The notes under the pieces were generated by a model. The model was not told the DNA's origin. It did no database searches and saw only the letters and a list, made by a program, of their open reading frames with translations. 12,075 bases of DNA from Flavobacteriales bacterium UBA720 (lineage in GTDB: Bacteria > Bacteroidota > Bacteroidia > Flavobacteriales > Weeksellaceae): positions 1 to 12,075 of the forward strand of contig DBLQ01000123.1 of NCBI GenBank assembly GCA_002297505.1, written 5' to 3'. Made by a program: the position numbers and the translations under genes. How positions within the stretch are numbered: the first letter of the stretch is position 1; each line of letters opens with the position of its first letter. Of this stretch, positions 5,939 to 12,075 are shown piece by piece.

Positions 5939-7282
5939 CTATTTTTCAAAAACCAAGTAACCATAAGCCGGTAGACTGACGTCTGAACCATTGATCAGCT
6001 GGGATTTGCCGCCTTCGAAAACATTGCTGTAACTTCCCATGGCATTATCATCTTCAAGTTTAAAATTAACCTGATCTTTTGATGTGTTGATTAAAACCAG
6101 CACCTCACGATCGCCATTTTTTCTAAGGTAGGCAAGGATTTTGTCGTTGGCATTGGTGTTGATCCAAAAGGTTTTAACAGCTGGATCTCCGCCTCGGAGC
6201 GCAGGATTTTCGGATTTGAGCGTTAATAGAGTTTTGTAGAAATCAGCCATTTTATATTGTCCGTTCCATGGAATCGGATCTTTTTCGAAAAACTCCAGAC
6301 GTTTTGTTTTCATTGGCAATTCCTGACCGGAGTAGAGAAGTGGCACGCCATTCCAGGTGGCTGAGAAGACTGCTAGCGCCGGGGCAAAGTCACCGTATTT
6401 TTCGTATTCGGTACCATTCCAGGAATTCTCGTCATGATTGGTCGTAAACCATGCCCGCATAGAATTGTCACCGATTTTGGAGTATTGTTCCAGTAGGTTT
6501 TTCAGGTCAGAAAGCGGCAGTTTCTTCTTGATAAAATCCTCTGAAAGATGCATCCACTTCCAGCTGTAGCTCGCATCGAACACTTTGCCGTAATCCGGAT
6601 TTTCCAGTTCATCAAATTCGCCCAGGAAAAAAAGCGGTTTAAGTTTTTCCACTTCCGGTCTGGCTTGTTGCCAGAAATCAACTTCCACCCAACTCGCCAG
6701 GTCACAGCGGAATCCGTCAATGTTGGTTTCCTTCACCCAATATTTCATGGCGTCGATCATGGCCAGACGCATCTCTTTATTGGAATAGTCCAGTTCTATA
6801 ATGTCGTCCATTCCGCTGGCTTTGTGGAAACTGCCGTCCGGATCTTTCAGATACCAGTCAGGATGAGATTTGGTCCACACGTGGTCCCAGCCCGTGTGGT
6901 TCGCCACCCAATCGATAATAACTTTGAAACCCATCCGATGCGCTTCATTCACCAGATGTTTGAAGTTTTCCAAGGTTCCAAATTCAGGATTGATGGTTGT
7001 GTAATTATAGGCAGCATAAGGACTTCCGAGGCTTCCTTTTTTGTTTTCCTGGGCAATTGGTGTGATTGGCATAAACCACAGCGTTTTCACACCCATTTTC
7101 TTGAGTCTCGGCAATTCTTTTTCAAAGGATGCAAATGTGCCTTCCGGCGTGTATTGTCTTACATTAACCTCATAGATATTGGTGGTGTGTTTCCATTCTT
7201 GCGGTAGTTCCATAGTTTGATTCTGGGTTTTACAGGATAATAATAACGCGGCGACGGCCGGGATAAGAATCAGCTTTTTCAT
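5939..7282 (-). CDS. GH13 alpha-amylase-family lipoprotein
   Basis: A 447-residue enzyme whose N-terminus MKKLILIPAVAALLLSCK is a lipoprotein signal with the lipidated cysteine at C17. The four GH13 regions are visible: DWVANHTG (D124), GFRCDLASW with nucleophile D194, FFLGEFDE with acid/base E222, and FTTNHDENS with H283 and D284. The barrel covers about residues 30-360, and a short C-terminal beta domain follows (VLVLINTSKDQVNF). It should cleave alpha-glucans such as starch or maltodextrins with retention of configuration. The exact specificity (alpha-amylase, glucosidase or other) cannot be told. Residues after C17 (KTQNQ) lack the acidic stretch of known Bacteroidota surface-export signals, so a periplasm-facing position is likely. 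No susC/susD-like neighbours are in the window. It converges on the NmrA-like gene. Confidence 0.93.
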   Translation of the reverse strand: MKKLILIPAVAALLLSCKTQNQTMELPQEWKHTTNIYEVNVRQYTPEGTFASFEKELPRLKKMGVKTLWFMPITPIAQENKKGSLGSPYAAYNYTTINPEFGTLENFKHLVNEAHRMGFKVIIDWVANHTGWDHVWTKSHPDWYLKDPDGSFHKASGMDDIIELDYSNKEMRLAMIDAMKYWVKETNIDGFRCDLASWVEVDFWQQARPEVEKLKPLFFLGEFDELENPDYGKVFDASYSWKWMHLSEDFIKKKLPLSDLKNLLEQYSKIGDNSMRAWFTTNHDENSWNGTEYEKYGDFAPALAVFSATWNGVPLLYSGQELPMKTKRLEFFEKDPIPWNGQYKMADFYKTLLTLKSENPALRGGDPAVKTFWINTNANDKILAYLRKNGDREVLVLINTSKDQVNFKLEDDNAMGSYSNVFEGGKSQLINGSDVSLPAYGYLVFEK

Positions 7283-7306
7283 TGCTAAATTTTAAAGTCT
7301 ATGTTG

Positions 7307-7338
7307 TAAATGTAATCAAATTTAAAAGTCTGGTCAAA
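7307..7338 (-). promoter_or_regulatory. Promoter of the GH13 gene
   Basis: On the minus strand TTTG (7335-7338) is followed after 20 bases by TACATTTA (7307-7314). The transcript would start about 18-20 bases before the ATG at 7282. Confidence 0.5.
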
Positions 7339-7468
7339 AATGTCTTTGTTAATGTTTGATAAAAATATTTTTCCAGGATCTCGTTTGAAGATTAGAATTT
7401 TAATACTTTTTAAGAAATCAGGGTATCATTGTTGTATAGTGAAGCAATGAAATCAAAAACAATTTGTC

Positions 7469-8260
7469 ATGTCAGATTTTAAAGGAAAAACAATTATAGT
7501 TACAGGTGCTGCCATGGGGCTTGGCCTTGCAGCCGCAGAGTCTCTGGCCTCAAAAGGTGCAGATCTTACGCTGGTAGATTATAACGGCGAAGCGTTGGAA
7601 AATGCAAAAGCACAACTGCAATCTCAATATCCGGACAGCCGGTTTCTGACCTATGCTGCAGATGTCTCAATAGAAGAAAATGTGAAAGGCTATGTGGAAG
7701 CCACGGTCCGGGAGTTCGGAAAAGTGGATGGCCTTTATAACAATGCAGGCATCGAGGGACGGCAGGCGTCATTGGTGGATTATGATGTGAATGTCTTTAA
7801 GAAGGTTGTCGATATCAATCTCATGGGCGTTTATTACGGTATGAAATACGTGATTCCGGAACTTCAAAAAAATGGCGGCGGTAGAATCGTGAATGTCGCG
7901 TCCGTAGGCGGAATCCGCGGCGTGGCCAATCAGACGGCTTATGTGGCTACCAAGCATGCAGTGGCCGGGATGACGAAGAATGCCGCTTTGGAGTATGGGA
8001 AATTTAACATTCTTACCAATGCCATCGCACCGGGCGCCATTCTTACGCCGATGGTGGCGGAAGCCTTTAAGCAGGTGAATCCGGATGATCCGAAAGCCGC
8101 CGAAGCAGAGTACGCCTCCCGAAATCCAACAAGGAAATTAGGCGATCCGACAGATGTCGGAAACCTCGTTGCATTCCTTCTGAGCGATGAAAACGGCTAT
8201 GTATCCGGCCAGGTCATTGCAATTGACGGAGGTGAATCCAACATGTACGGAAATCCTTAA
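7469..8260 (+). CDS. Classical short-chain dehydrogenase/reductase
   Basis: A 263-residue SDR oxidoreductase with all classical landmarks: TGAAMGLG at residues 12-19 (cofactor loop), NNAG at 91-94, N117, and the catalytic S145, Y158 and K162 (YVATK). Asp37 at the end of the second strand (LTLVDYN) points to NAD(H) rather than NADP(H). The C-terminal GYVSGQVIAIDGGESNM is the usual SDR ending. It resembles proteins annotated as glucose 1-dehydrogenase or 2,5-dichloro-2,5-cyclohexadiene-1,4-diol dehydrogenase, but such labels in this family are weak and the substrate is unknown. It stands alone, divergent from the GH13 gene across 186 bases, and has a GC-richer coding sequence than the serine hydrolase region. 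No convincing -33/-7 pair was found upstream; TATCATTG at 7424-7431 is the best -7 candidate. Confidence 0.92.
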   Translation: MSDFKGKTIIVTGAAMGLGLAAAESLASKGADLTLVDYNGEALENAKAQLQSQYPDSRFLTYAADVSIEENVKGYVEATVREFGKVDGLYNNAGIEGRQASLVDYDVNVFKKVVDINLMGVYYGMKYVIPELQKNGGGRIVNVASVGGIRGVANQTAYVATKHAVAGMTKNAALEYGKFNILTNAIAPGAILTPMVAEAFKQVNPDDPKAAEAEYASRNPTRKLGDPTDVGNLVAFLLSDENGYVSGQVIAIDGGESNMYGNP

Positions 8261-8274
8261 ATTTTTCAACATAA

Positions 8275-8304
8275 TTTTAAAAAGAAATACTTGCGATAAC
8301 TTTG
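8275..8304 (+). promoter_or_regulatory. Candidate promoter of the small lipoprotein gene
   Basis: TTTT (8275-8278), a degenerate -33, is followed after 18 bases by TAACTTTG (8297-8304), a perfect -7 match. It lies just after the SDR stop codon and about 50 bases before the lipoprotein ATG. It supports the start at 8355 rather than the upstream in-frame ATG at 8187, which lies inside the SDR gene. Confidence 0.45.
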
Positions 8305-8354
8305 CAGGTGTTTTTTTTGTCCGGAAGCACGGTTTTTGTTTGGATAAAGATAAA

Positions 8355-8996
8355 ATGTTATCAATGAGACCATTAATGTTGATCATCGCCGGCATTTCGC
8401 TGGTCGCTTGTCAAAAAGAAAATCCGGAAGTTCAGCCAATTAACGCAAAGCAAGAATTACAAACACGGCTAAATCCAACTGTACATCAACTCGAAACTAT
8501 TGACGATATCAAAAATGAATACAATCATGTCAATGCATTGCTGATTGCCAAAAAATTGGACTCAACAGTTTATCCATACGAATGTAATGAAATCACGGGT
8601 GAAGCGGTTTACTTTTCCAAAAATGGCGTCCTGATGGCGGTAAGGCATACCGAAGCAGATAGCCATTATTCATCGGTGGACCAATATTTTGTTAAGGAAA
8701 ATCGACCTTATTTTATTTTTAAAAAAGAAGTGCTCTGGAGTTTTAACGGCGGTTCGGCAGATCATCCCGCCACCATGGATAAGGTGACCGAAAAACGTTT
8801 TTATATCATTAATAATCAGCCGGTACAATGCCTTGAGAAAAAATATGTCATTCAATCCGACGCCAAAAACAATCCAAAACCTGAAAATGTGCCGAATAAA
8901 ATACTCAAAGACTGCCCGTTAAAAGATCTGCAAGCCAACTTCGGGATTCTCCTGAAGAATCGAACCCAAAAAGGACCAGGTTCCTGTCTTAAATAG
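8355..8996 (+). CDS. Small lipoprotein of unknown function
   Basis: I do not recognise this 213-residue protein. With the start at 8355 it begins MLSMRPLMLIIAGISLVAC, a clear lipoprotein signal with the lipidated Cys at residue 19; an alternative ATG at 8364 would shorten it by three residues. The residues after the Cys are QKENPE, close to the QK-plus-acidic signal reported for surface-exported lipoproteins of Capnocytophaga, so it may face outward. The mature part has four cysteines (77, 159, 187, 211) that could form two disulfides. It looks beta-strand rich with many aromatics (AVYFSKNGVLMAVRH, YFVKENRPYFIFKKEVLWSF). A longer open frame extends upstream to 8187 inside the SDR gene, but it lacks a signal there and is rejected. 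It is probably its own transcription unit, ending at the shared terminator before rplS. Confidence 0.75.
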   Translation: MLSMRPLMLIIAGISLVACQKENPEVQPINAKQELQTRLNPTVHQLETIDDIKNEYNHVNALLIAKKLDSTVYPYECNEITGEAVYFSKNGVLMAVRHTEADSHYSSVDQYFVKENRPYFIFKKEVLWSFNGGSADHPATMDKVTEKRFYIINNQPVQCLEKKYVIQSDAKNNPKPENVPNKILKDCPLKDLQANFGILLKNRTQKGPGSCLK

Positions 8997-9011
8997 CAAT
9001 TGGGCACAAAA

Positions 9012-9040
9012 AAAACCAGCAAATCAAATTGGCTGGTTTT
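9012..9040. terminator. Terminator shared by the lipoprotein gene and rplS
   Basis: AAAACCAGC (9012-9020) and GCTGGTTTT (9032-9040) form a 9-bp stem around an 11-base loop, with T-rich sequence on both strands outside the stem. It lies between the stop codons of two convergent genes (8996 and 9066). Confidence 0.75.
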
Positions 9041-9065
9041 ATATTTTAAGAAGAAAATCTTTAGG

Positions 9066-9425
9066 TTATTTCTTACCACCGTAAGCTTTGTCCTTGATTC
9101 TTGCTTTTTTACCTCTAAGGTCTCTGAAGTAGTAGATTCTAGCTCTTCTAACTCTACCTTGTCTGTTCACTTCAATTTTCTGAAGCGCAGGCATGTTGAT
9201 TGGGAAAACTCTTTCTACACCCACGTCACCAGACATTTTTCTGATGGTGAACGTTTTAGTAGCGCCAGTTCCTCTCAATTGGATCACAGTTCCTTTGAAA
9301 AACTGAGTTCTGGTTTTGTTACCTTCTTTAATTTCTGTGTACACAGTGATGGTGTCACCGGCTTTGAATTCTGGGAATTCTTTTTTCGTAATGTACTTGT
9401 CCTGTACGTACTTTAATAAATCCAT
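9066..9425 (-). CDS. rplS: 50S ribosomal protein L19
   Basis: A 119-residue basic protein recognised over its whole length: FKAGDTITVYTEIKEGNKTRTQFFKGTVI, GTGATKTFTIRKMSGDVGVERVFPINMPALQKIEV, then the RRARIYYFRDLRGKKARIK end. L19 sits at the 30S-50S interface of the ribosome and is a core translation protein. Length is normal for the family. It is transcribed alone here, without the rpsP-rimM-trmD genes that accompany it in proteobacteria and firmicutes. The downstream hairpin at 9012-9040 ends the unit. Confidence 0.97.
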   Translation of the reverse strand: MDLLKYVQDKYITKKEFPEFKAGDTITVYTEIKEGNKTRTQFFKGTVIQLRGTGATKTFTIRKMSGDVGVERVFPINMPALQKIEVNRQGRVRRARIYYFRDLRGKKARIKDKAYGGKK

Positions 9426-9499
9426 TTTTTATAAAAAAAATTTGTTTTGTCAAGCTAAGCAACATTCACGTCCTTCGTCAGAGGTTGATTAACAGGTTG

Positions 9500-9530
9500 C
9501 AAAAATAAAAATAATTTTCAAAACAGCAAT
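9500..9530 (-). promoter_or_regulatory. Promoter of rplS
   Basis: On the minus strand ATTG (9527-9530), 19 bases, then TATTTTTG (9500-9507), a perfect -7 box. The predicted start near 9494 gives a leader of about 70 bases before the ATG at 9425, longer than for the other genes here. Confidence 0.55.
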
Positions 9531-9559
9531 ACAATCAGGAAATTAAATTTCAATTATTT

Positions 9560-9703
9560 GGGCGTATCCCTCGCCAAGGCTTTAGCCACCGCTCGGGTCG
9601 GTCTGCGGGCAGTCGCTTCCCGGCAAAACTTGCAAGTTTTGCCGGGAGAGCTCCGACAATGCCCTCCGCCCTTACGCAGCTGCGCCAGGATTCACGCTTC
9701 CCC
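9560..9703. repeat. GC-rich imperfect-hairpin intergenic element (REP-like)
   Basis: In an otherwise AT-rich 350-bp spacer, this block of about 144 bp is roughly 64% G+C by hand count. It starts GGGCGTATCCC and ends ACGCTTCCCC; GCGT (9562-9565) can pair with ACGC (9694-9697). Inside are several hairpins: GGC/GCC at 9578-9587, a long arm at 9607-9664 (GGGCA-GTCG pairing with CGAC-AA-TGCCC), and a 10-bp palindrome CGCAGCTGCG at 9675-9684. The layout resembles GC-rich repeats starting GGGCGT that I recall as scattered between flavobacterial genes. No transposase is nearby and no convincing open frame lies within it. Confidence 0.6.
9618..9647. repeat. Perfect 30-bp palindrome at the tip of the GC-rich element
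   Basis: The half-site TCCCGGCAAAACTTG (9618-9632) is followed without spacer by its exact reverse complement (9633-9647). It forms the apex of the larger hairpin in the GC-rich element and could extrude as a cruciform or fold in RNA from either strand. Confidence 0.85.
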
Positions 9704-9748
9704 ATAAAAATCATATGAGCAAATGGAATAGTAATTTCATTAAAACCG

Positions 9749-9756
9749 TAACTTTG
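9749..9756 (+). promoter_or_regulatory. -7 promoter box of the metal ATPase gene
   Basis: TAACTTTG is a perfect Bacteroidota -7 box, 19 bases before the ATG at 9776. No good TTTG was found at the matching -33 distance, so the promoter may need an activator such as a metal-responsive regulator. This is an inference. Confidence 0.45.
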
Positions 9757-9775
9757 TTTAGACAGACTATAAATT

Positions 9776-11719
9776 ATGGCAAATTGTAGCAGCGGATGTT
9801 GCGAGACAGACGATAAAAAAGAACAGGTTCAGCAGCACCATCACGAAGATCACGACCATTCCCACGGCAATTCGAAAACCGGATTGGTTGTGAGTCTTGT
9901 CCTGTTTTTCTCAGGCCTCATTTTAGATTTCTGGCTGAAGGCCGATTGGTTCGTAGGAAACACGTGGTTGCGCTTCGGATGGTATTTTACGTCTTATATA
10001 TGTGTGGCTTTTTCAGTTTTCAGGGAAGCATTGGAGCTGGCACGGAAGTCAGATTTCTTCAATGAATTTTCCTTGATGGGCATTGCCACCATTGGCGCAT
10101 TCGCGATTGGTGAATTTCCGGAAGGTGTTGCGGTAATGTTGTTCTATACCATCGGCGAGATGTTTCAGGAATCGGCTGTCAATAGAGCTCGAAGTAATAT
10201 CAAAGCCTTGCTGGACGTTCGTCCCAAAGAAGCCACGGTCTTCCGCGACGGGAATTGGAAAACCATTGCGCCTGAAGATGTAAAAATTGGTGAAAAAATT
10301 CAGGTGAAGGTGGGTGAAAAAATTCCTTTAGATGGCAAATTATTGTCCGAAAAAGCCAGCCTCAACACATCAGCCCTGACGGGCGAAAGCAAACCTTCAT
10401 CCATCCTAAAATCAGAGGAAGTGCTCGCCGGAATGCTGAATCTGGACCAAGTCATTGAAATCGAAACAACCAGATTATTTGAAAACAGCTCCATCGTCCG
10501 GATCCTTGAGATGGTTCAGGACGCCAGCTCCAGAAAAGCTAAAACCGAACTGTTTATCAGGAGATTTGCAAAAATTTATACGCCGATTGTTTTTGCACTC
10601 GCAGTTTTGATAACCTTCGTTCCTTACTTTTTTGTCGATGATTATCAGTTCAGAAACTGGCTGTACCGTGGCTTGGTATTTTTGGTAATTTCCTGTCCCT
10701 GTGCTCTGGTGATTTCTATTCCGCTGGGTTATTTTGGCGGTATCGGCGCAGCTTCCCGAAATGGCATTTTGTTCAAGGGTTCCAACTTTCTGGATCTGAT
10801 TGCCAACGTAACCACCGTTGTGATGGACAAAACCGGAACCTTGACCAAAGGCGTCTTCAAGGTTCAGGACATTGTTCCCGAAAATATTTCTAAAGAAGAA
10901 TTCCTGTCAGTTTTGGCAGCGGCAGAGAGTCAGTCCACGCATCCAATTGCCAAAGCGATTGTACAGTTTCATCCGTCCACTCAAAATCCGGAATCTGTGG
11001 AAGAACTATCGGGAAAAGGTATTAAAGCAATTATAGATGGAAAAACAGTTCTCGCAGGGAATACCAGCTTATTGGATACTTACCAAATTCCGTATCCCGA
11101 AGAACTTAAAAATATTGTTGAAACGATGGTCGTCCTCGCCATTCATAATGAATACAAAGGCTTTATCACCATAGCAGATGAGCTGAAAGATGATGCTGAA
11201 TTGGCAATTGCTCAATTGAAATCCGGTGGTGTCAAAACAATGATGCTGAGTGGGGACAAAGATGTATTGACTCAAAATATGGCCAGGAAATTAGGAATTG
11301 ATAACGCTTTTGGCGGTTTGCTTCCGGAGGGTAAAGTAGAAAAATTGGAAACGCTGAAAAGAAATCCAAAGGAAATCGTAGCTTTTGTGGGCGATGGAAT
11401 CAATGATGCGCCGGTTTTAGCATTAAGTGATGTTGGAATGGCTATGGGCGGTCTCGGCTCCGATGCGGCTATTGAAACCGCGGACGTCATCATTCAGACC
11501 GACCAGCCTTCGAAAATTGCGACAGCCATTAAAATTGGAAAGGCGACAAAGAAAATTGTGTATCAGAACATCAGTCTGGCGTTCGGGGTTAAGATTATTG
11601 TTTTGATTTTGGGTGCGGGCGGCCTTGCAAATATGTGGGAAGCGGTCTTTGCAGATGTTGGTGTGGCACTTTTGGCAATTCTGAATGCGGTCCGGATCCA
11701 GAATATGAAATTCGATTAA
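9776..11719 (+). CDS. P1B-type heavy-metal ATPase, Zn2+/Cd2+/Pb2+ exporter type
   Basis: A 647-residue ATP-driven metal pump of the inner membrane. Landmarks: actuator TGES (202-205), metal-binding CPC (307-309), phosphorylated D351 in DKTGTLTKG, the nucleotide-domain HP motif (389-390), and GDGINDAP (539-546). K606 (FGVK) and D627 (FADVG) match the conserved Lys and Asp of the last membrane helices in ZntA, placing it in the P1B-2 group that exports zinc, cadmium and lead. There is no N-terminal HMA (GMDCxxC) domain. Instead the tail reads CSSGCC at 4-9 and then a His/Asp-rich stretch with HHHEDHDHSHG (21-31), likely a soft metal-binding sensor. The short length compared with ZntA (about 730) is explained by the missing HMA domain. 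It is probably monocistronic; no metalloregulator gene is adjacent. Confidence 0.93.
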   Translation: MANCSSGCCETDDKKEQVQQHHHEDHDHSHGNSKTGLVVSLVLFFSGLILDFWLKADWFVGNTWLRFGWYFTSYICVAFSVFREALELARKSDFFNEFSLMGIATIGAFAIGEFPEGVAVMLFYTIGEMFQESAVNRARSNIKALLDVRPKEATVFRDGNWKTIAPEDVKIGEKIQVKVGEKIPLDGKLLSEKASLNTSALTGESKPSSILKSEEVLAGMLNLDQVIEIETTRLFENSSIVRILEMVQDASSRKAKTELFIRRFAKIYTPIVFALAVLITFVPYFFVDDYQFRNWLYRGLVFLVISCPCALVISIPLGYFGGIGAASRNGILFKGSNFLDLIANVTTVVMDKTGTLTKGVFKVQDIVPENISKEEFLSVLAAAESQSTHPIAKAIVQFHPSTQNPESVEELSGKGIKAIIDGKTVLAGNTSLLDTYQIPYPEELKNIVETMVVLAIHNEYKGFITIADELKDDAELAIAQLKSGGVKTMMLSGDKDVLTQNMARKLGIDNAFGGLLPEGKVEKLETLKRNPKEIVAFVGDGINDAPVLALSDVGMAMGGLGSDAAIETADVIIQTDQPSKIATAIKIGKATKKIVYQNISLAFGVKIIVLILGAGGLANMWEAVFADVGVALLAILNAVRIQNMKFD

Positions 11720-11948
11720 TCAATTGTGTTTCCATCAATTAATGACACTCGGAGATTTGAATAGTCCAGCTGATTTTCATCCATTCCATTGGCAAAATCT
11801 GCGGGAAACATTAATTCCTAAATAAAGTTTGAAAATTAATAATGTGAAAATTATATCTGATTATGTTTCAATTATCCCTTAAAAAACTAATTTTTGAAAA
11901 TCATTTGCCCGCTAAAAAAATAGTTCTATCTTAGTTGAAAATGAAATT
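11720..11948. other. Gene-free spacer between the ATPase and GH5 genes
   Basis: This AT-rich 229-bp stretch has no open frame of note and no convincing terminator hairpin after the ATPase. It holds AAAATCTGCGGGA at 11794-11806, nearly identical to a sequence in the spacer at 4617-4629, and a promoter-like pair near its right end. Confidence 0.4.
11904..11934 (+). promoter_or_regulatory. Candidate promoter of the GH5 gene
   Basis: TTTG (11904-11907), 19 bases, then TATCTTAG (11927-11934), one mismatch from TAnnTTTG. The ATG at 11949 follows after 14 bases. Confidence 0.5.
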
Positions 11949-12075
11949 ATGTTAAGAACTGCCGTGTTTTGCACACTTTTATTGTCTCAATTTGGGACAG
12001 CTCAAGGTTTTTTGAAGTCGCAAGGTCAGAAAATTGTCAATGAGAAAGGAGAAAATGTTTATCTGAAAGGTCTTG
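11949..12075 (+). CDS. Probable GH5-family glycoside hydrolase (cellulase-like), N-terminal 42 residues, partial
   Basis: The frame opens MLRTAVFCTLLLSQFGTAQG, a Sec signal peptide with likely cleavage after TAQ. It continues FLKSQGQKIVNEKGENVYLKGLG and runs off the window. The pattern of FLK-x-G-x-x-IV-N-x-x-G-x-x-V-x-L-[RK]-G is the usual entry of secreted GH5 glucanases and related enzymes, where it leads into the first barrel strand. The catalytic glutamates lie outside the window, so activity and family are inferred from this short piece only. It is preceded by its own promoter-like sequence and by 229 bases without genes. Confidence 0.6.
   Translation, partial: MLRTAVFCTLLLSQFGTAQGFLKSQGQKIVNEKGENVYLKGL

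Noticed and set aside
7447..7482. An 11-codon open frame overlapping the SDR start, as a possible regulatory upstream ORF
   Set aside because: It has no ribosome-binding signal and no conserved or repeated codons hinting at attenuation, and such short frames are expected by chance.
8187..8354. Upstream in-frame extension of the small lipoprotein
   Set aside because: It would begin inside the SDR gene in another frame and bury the clear lipoprotein signal at residue 57 onward.
9000..9416. A 138-codon plus-strand open frame over rplS
   Set aside because: It is antisense to ribosomal protein L19, starts inside the terminator region, and has no family resemblance.
9459..9500. GCAAC/GTTGC pairing that would enclose the rplS leader
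   Set aside because: One arm lies at the end of the -7 box and around the predicted start site, so it would be mostly outside the transcript, and the stem is only 5 bp.

Overview
The window looks like chromosomal DNA from a member of the Bacteroidota, most likely a flavobacterium of the Chryseobacterium group (Weeksellaceae). This rests on AT-rich spacers, starts without Shine-Dalgarno sequences, repeated TTTG / TAnnTTTG-type promoters, Bacteroidota-style lipoproteins, and the protein families present. The genus is an inference, since no search was possible.

Left part (1-2330): two fatty-acid oxidation genes diverge from a 148-bp spacer. A long-chain acyl-CoA ligase (minus strand, cut by the window edge) activates fatty acids. 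An acyl-CoA dehydrogenase (plus strand) catalyses the first oxidation step. The spacer holds two back-to-back promoters that are near mirror images. A strong terminator closes the dehydrogenase unit.

Middle part (2330-5880): first come a membrane-anchored HTH protein and a secreted serine hydrolase (NTF2-like domain plus beta-lactamase fold). Next is an Rrf2-family regulator followed by an NmrA-like NAD(P)H-binding protein, a pair resembling Bacillus ywnA-ywnB. The Rrf2 gene is preceded by a 37-bp palindrome, and the reductase-like gene by a shorter site with the same TGTAA-N9-TTACA core. This suggests the regulator controls both genes. A hairpin at 5850-5880 probably terminates from both sides.

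Right part (5939-9425): a GH13 alpha-amylase-family lipoprotein (minus), a classical NAD-type short-chain dehydrogenase (plus), an unrecognised small lipoprotein (plus) and ribosomal protein L19 (minus). The last two converge on a shared terminator hairpin.

Far right (9426-12075): the 350-bp spacer upstream of the metal pump carries a compact GC-rich hairpin element of about 144 bp, very unlike its surroundings and resembling dispersed flavobacterial intergenic repeats. It is followed by a Zn/Cd-type P1B ATPase with a Cys/His-rich tail instead of an HMA domain, and then the first 42 codons of a probable GH5 glycoside hydrolase, cut by the window end.

Most of the window is ordinary core and housekeeping sequence. 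No CRISPR array, tRNA, rRNA, transposase or phage gene was seen. The items most worth a second look are the paired Rrf2 operators and the GC-rich hairpin element.
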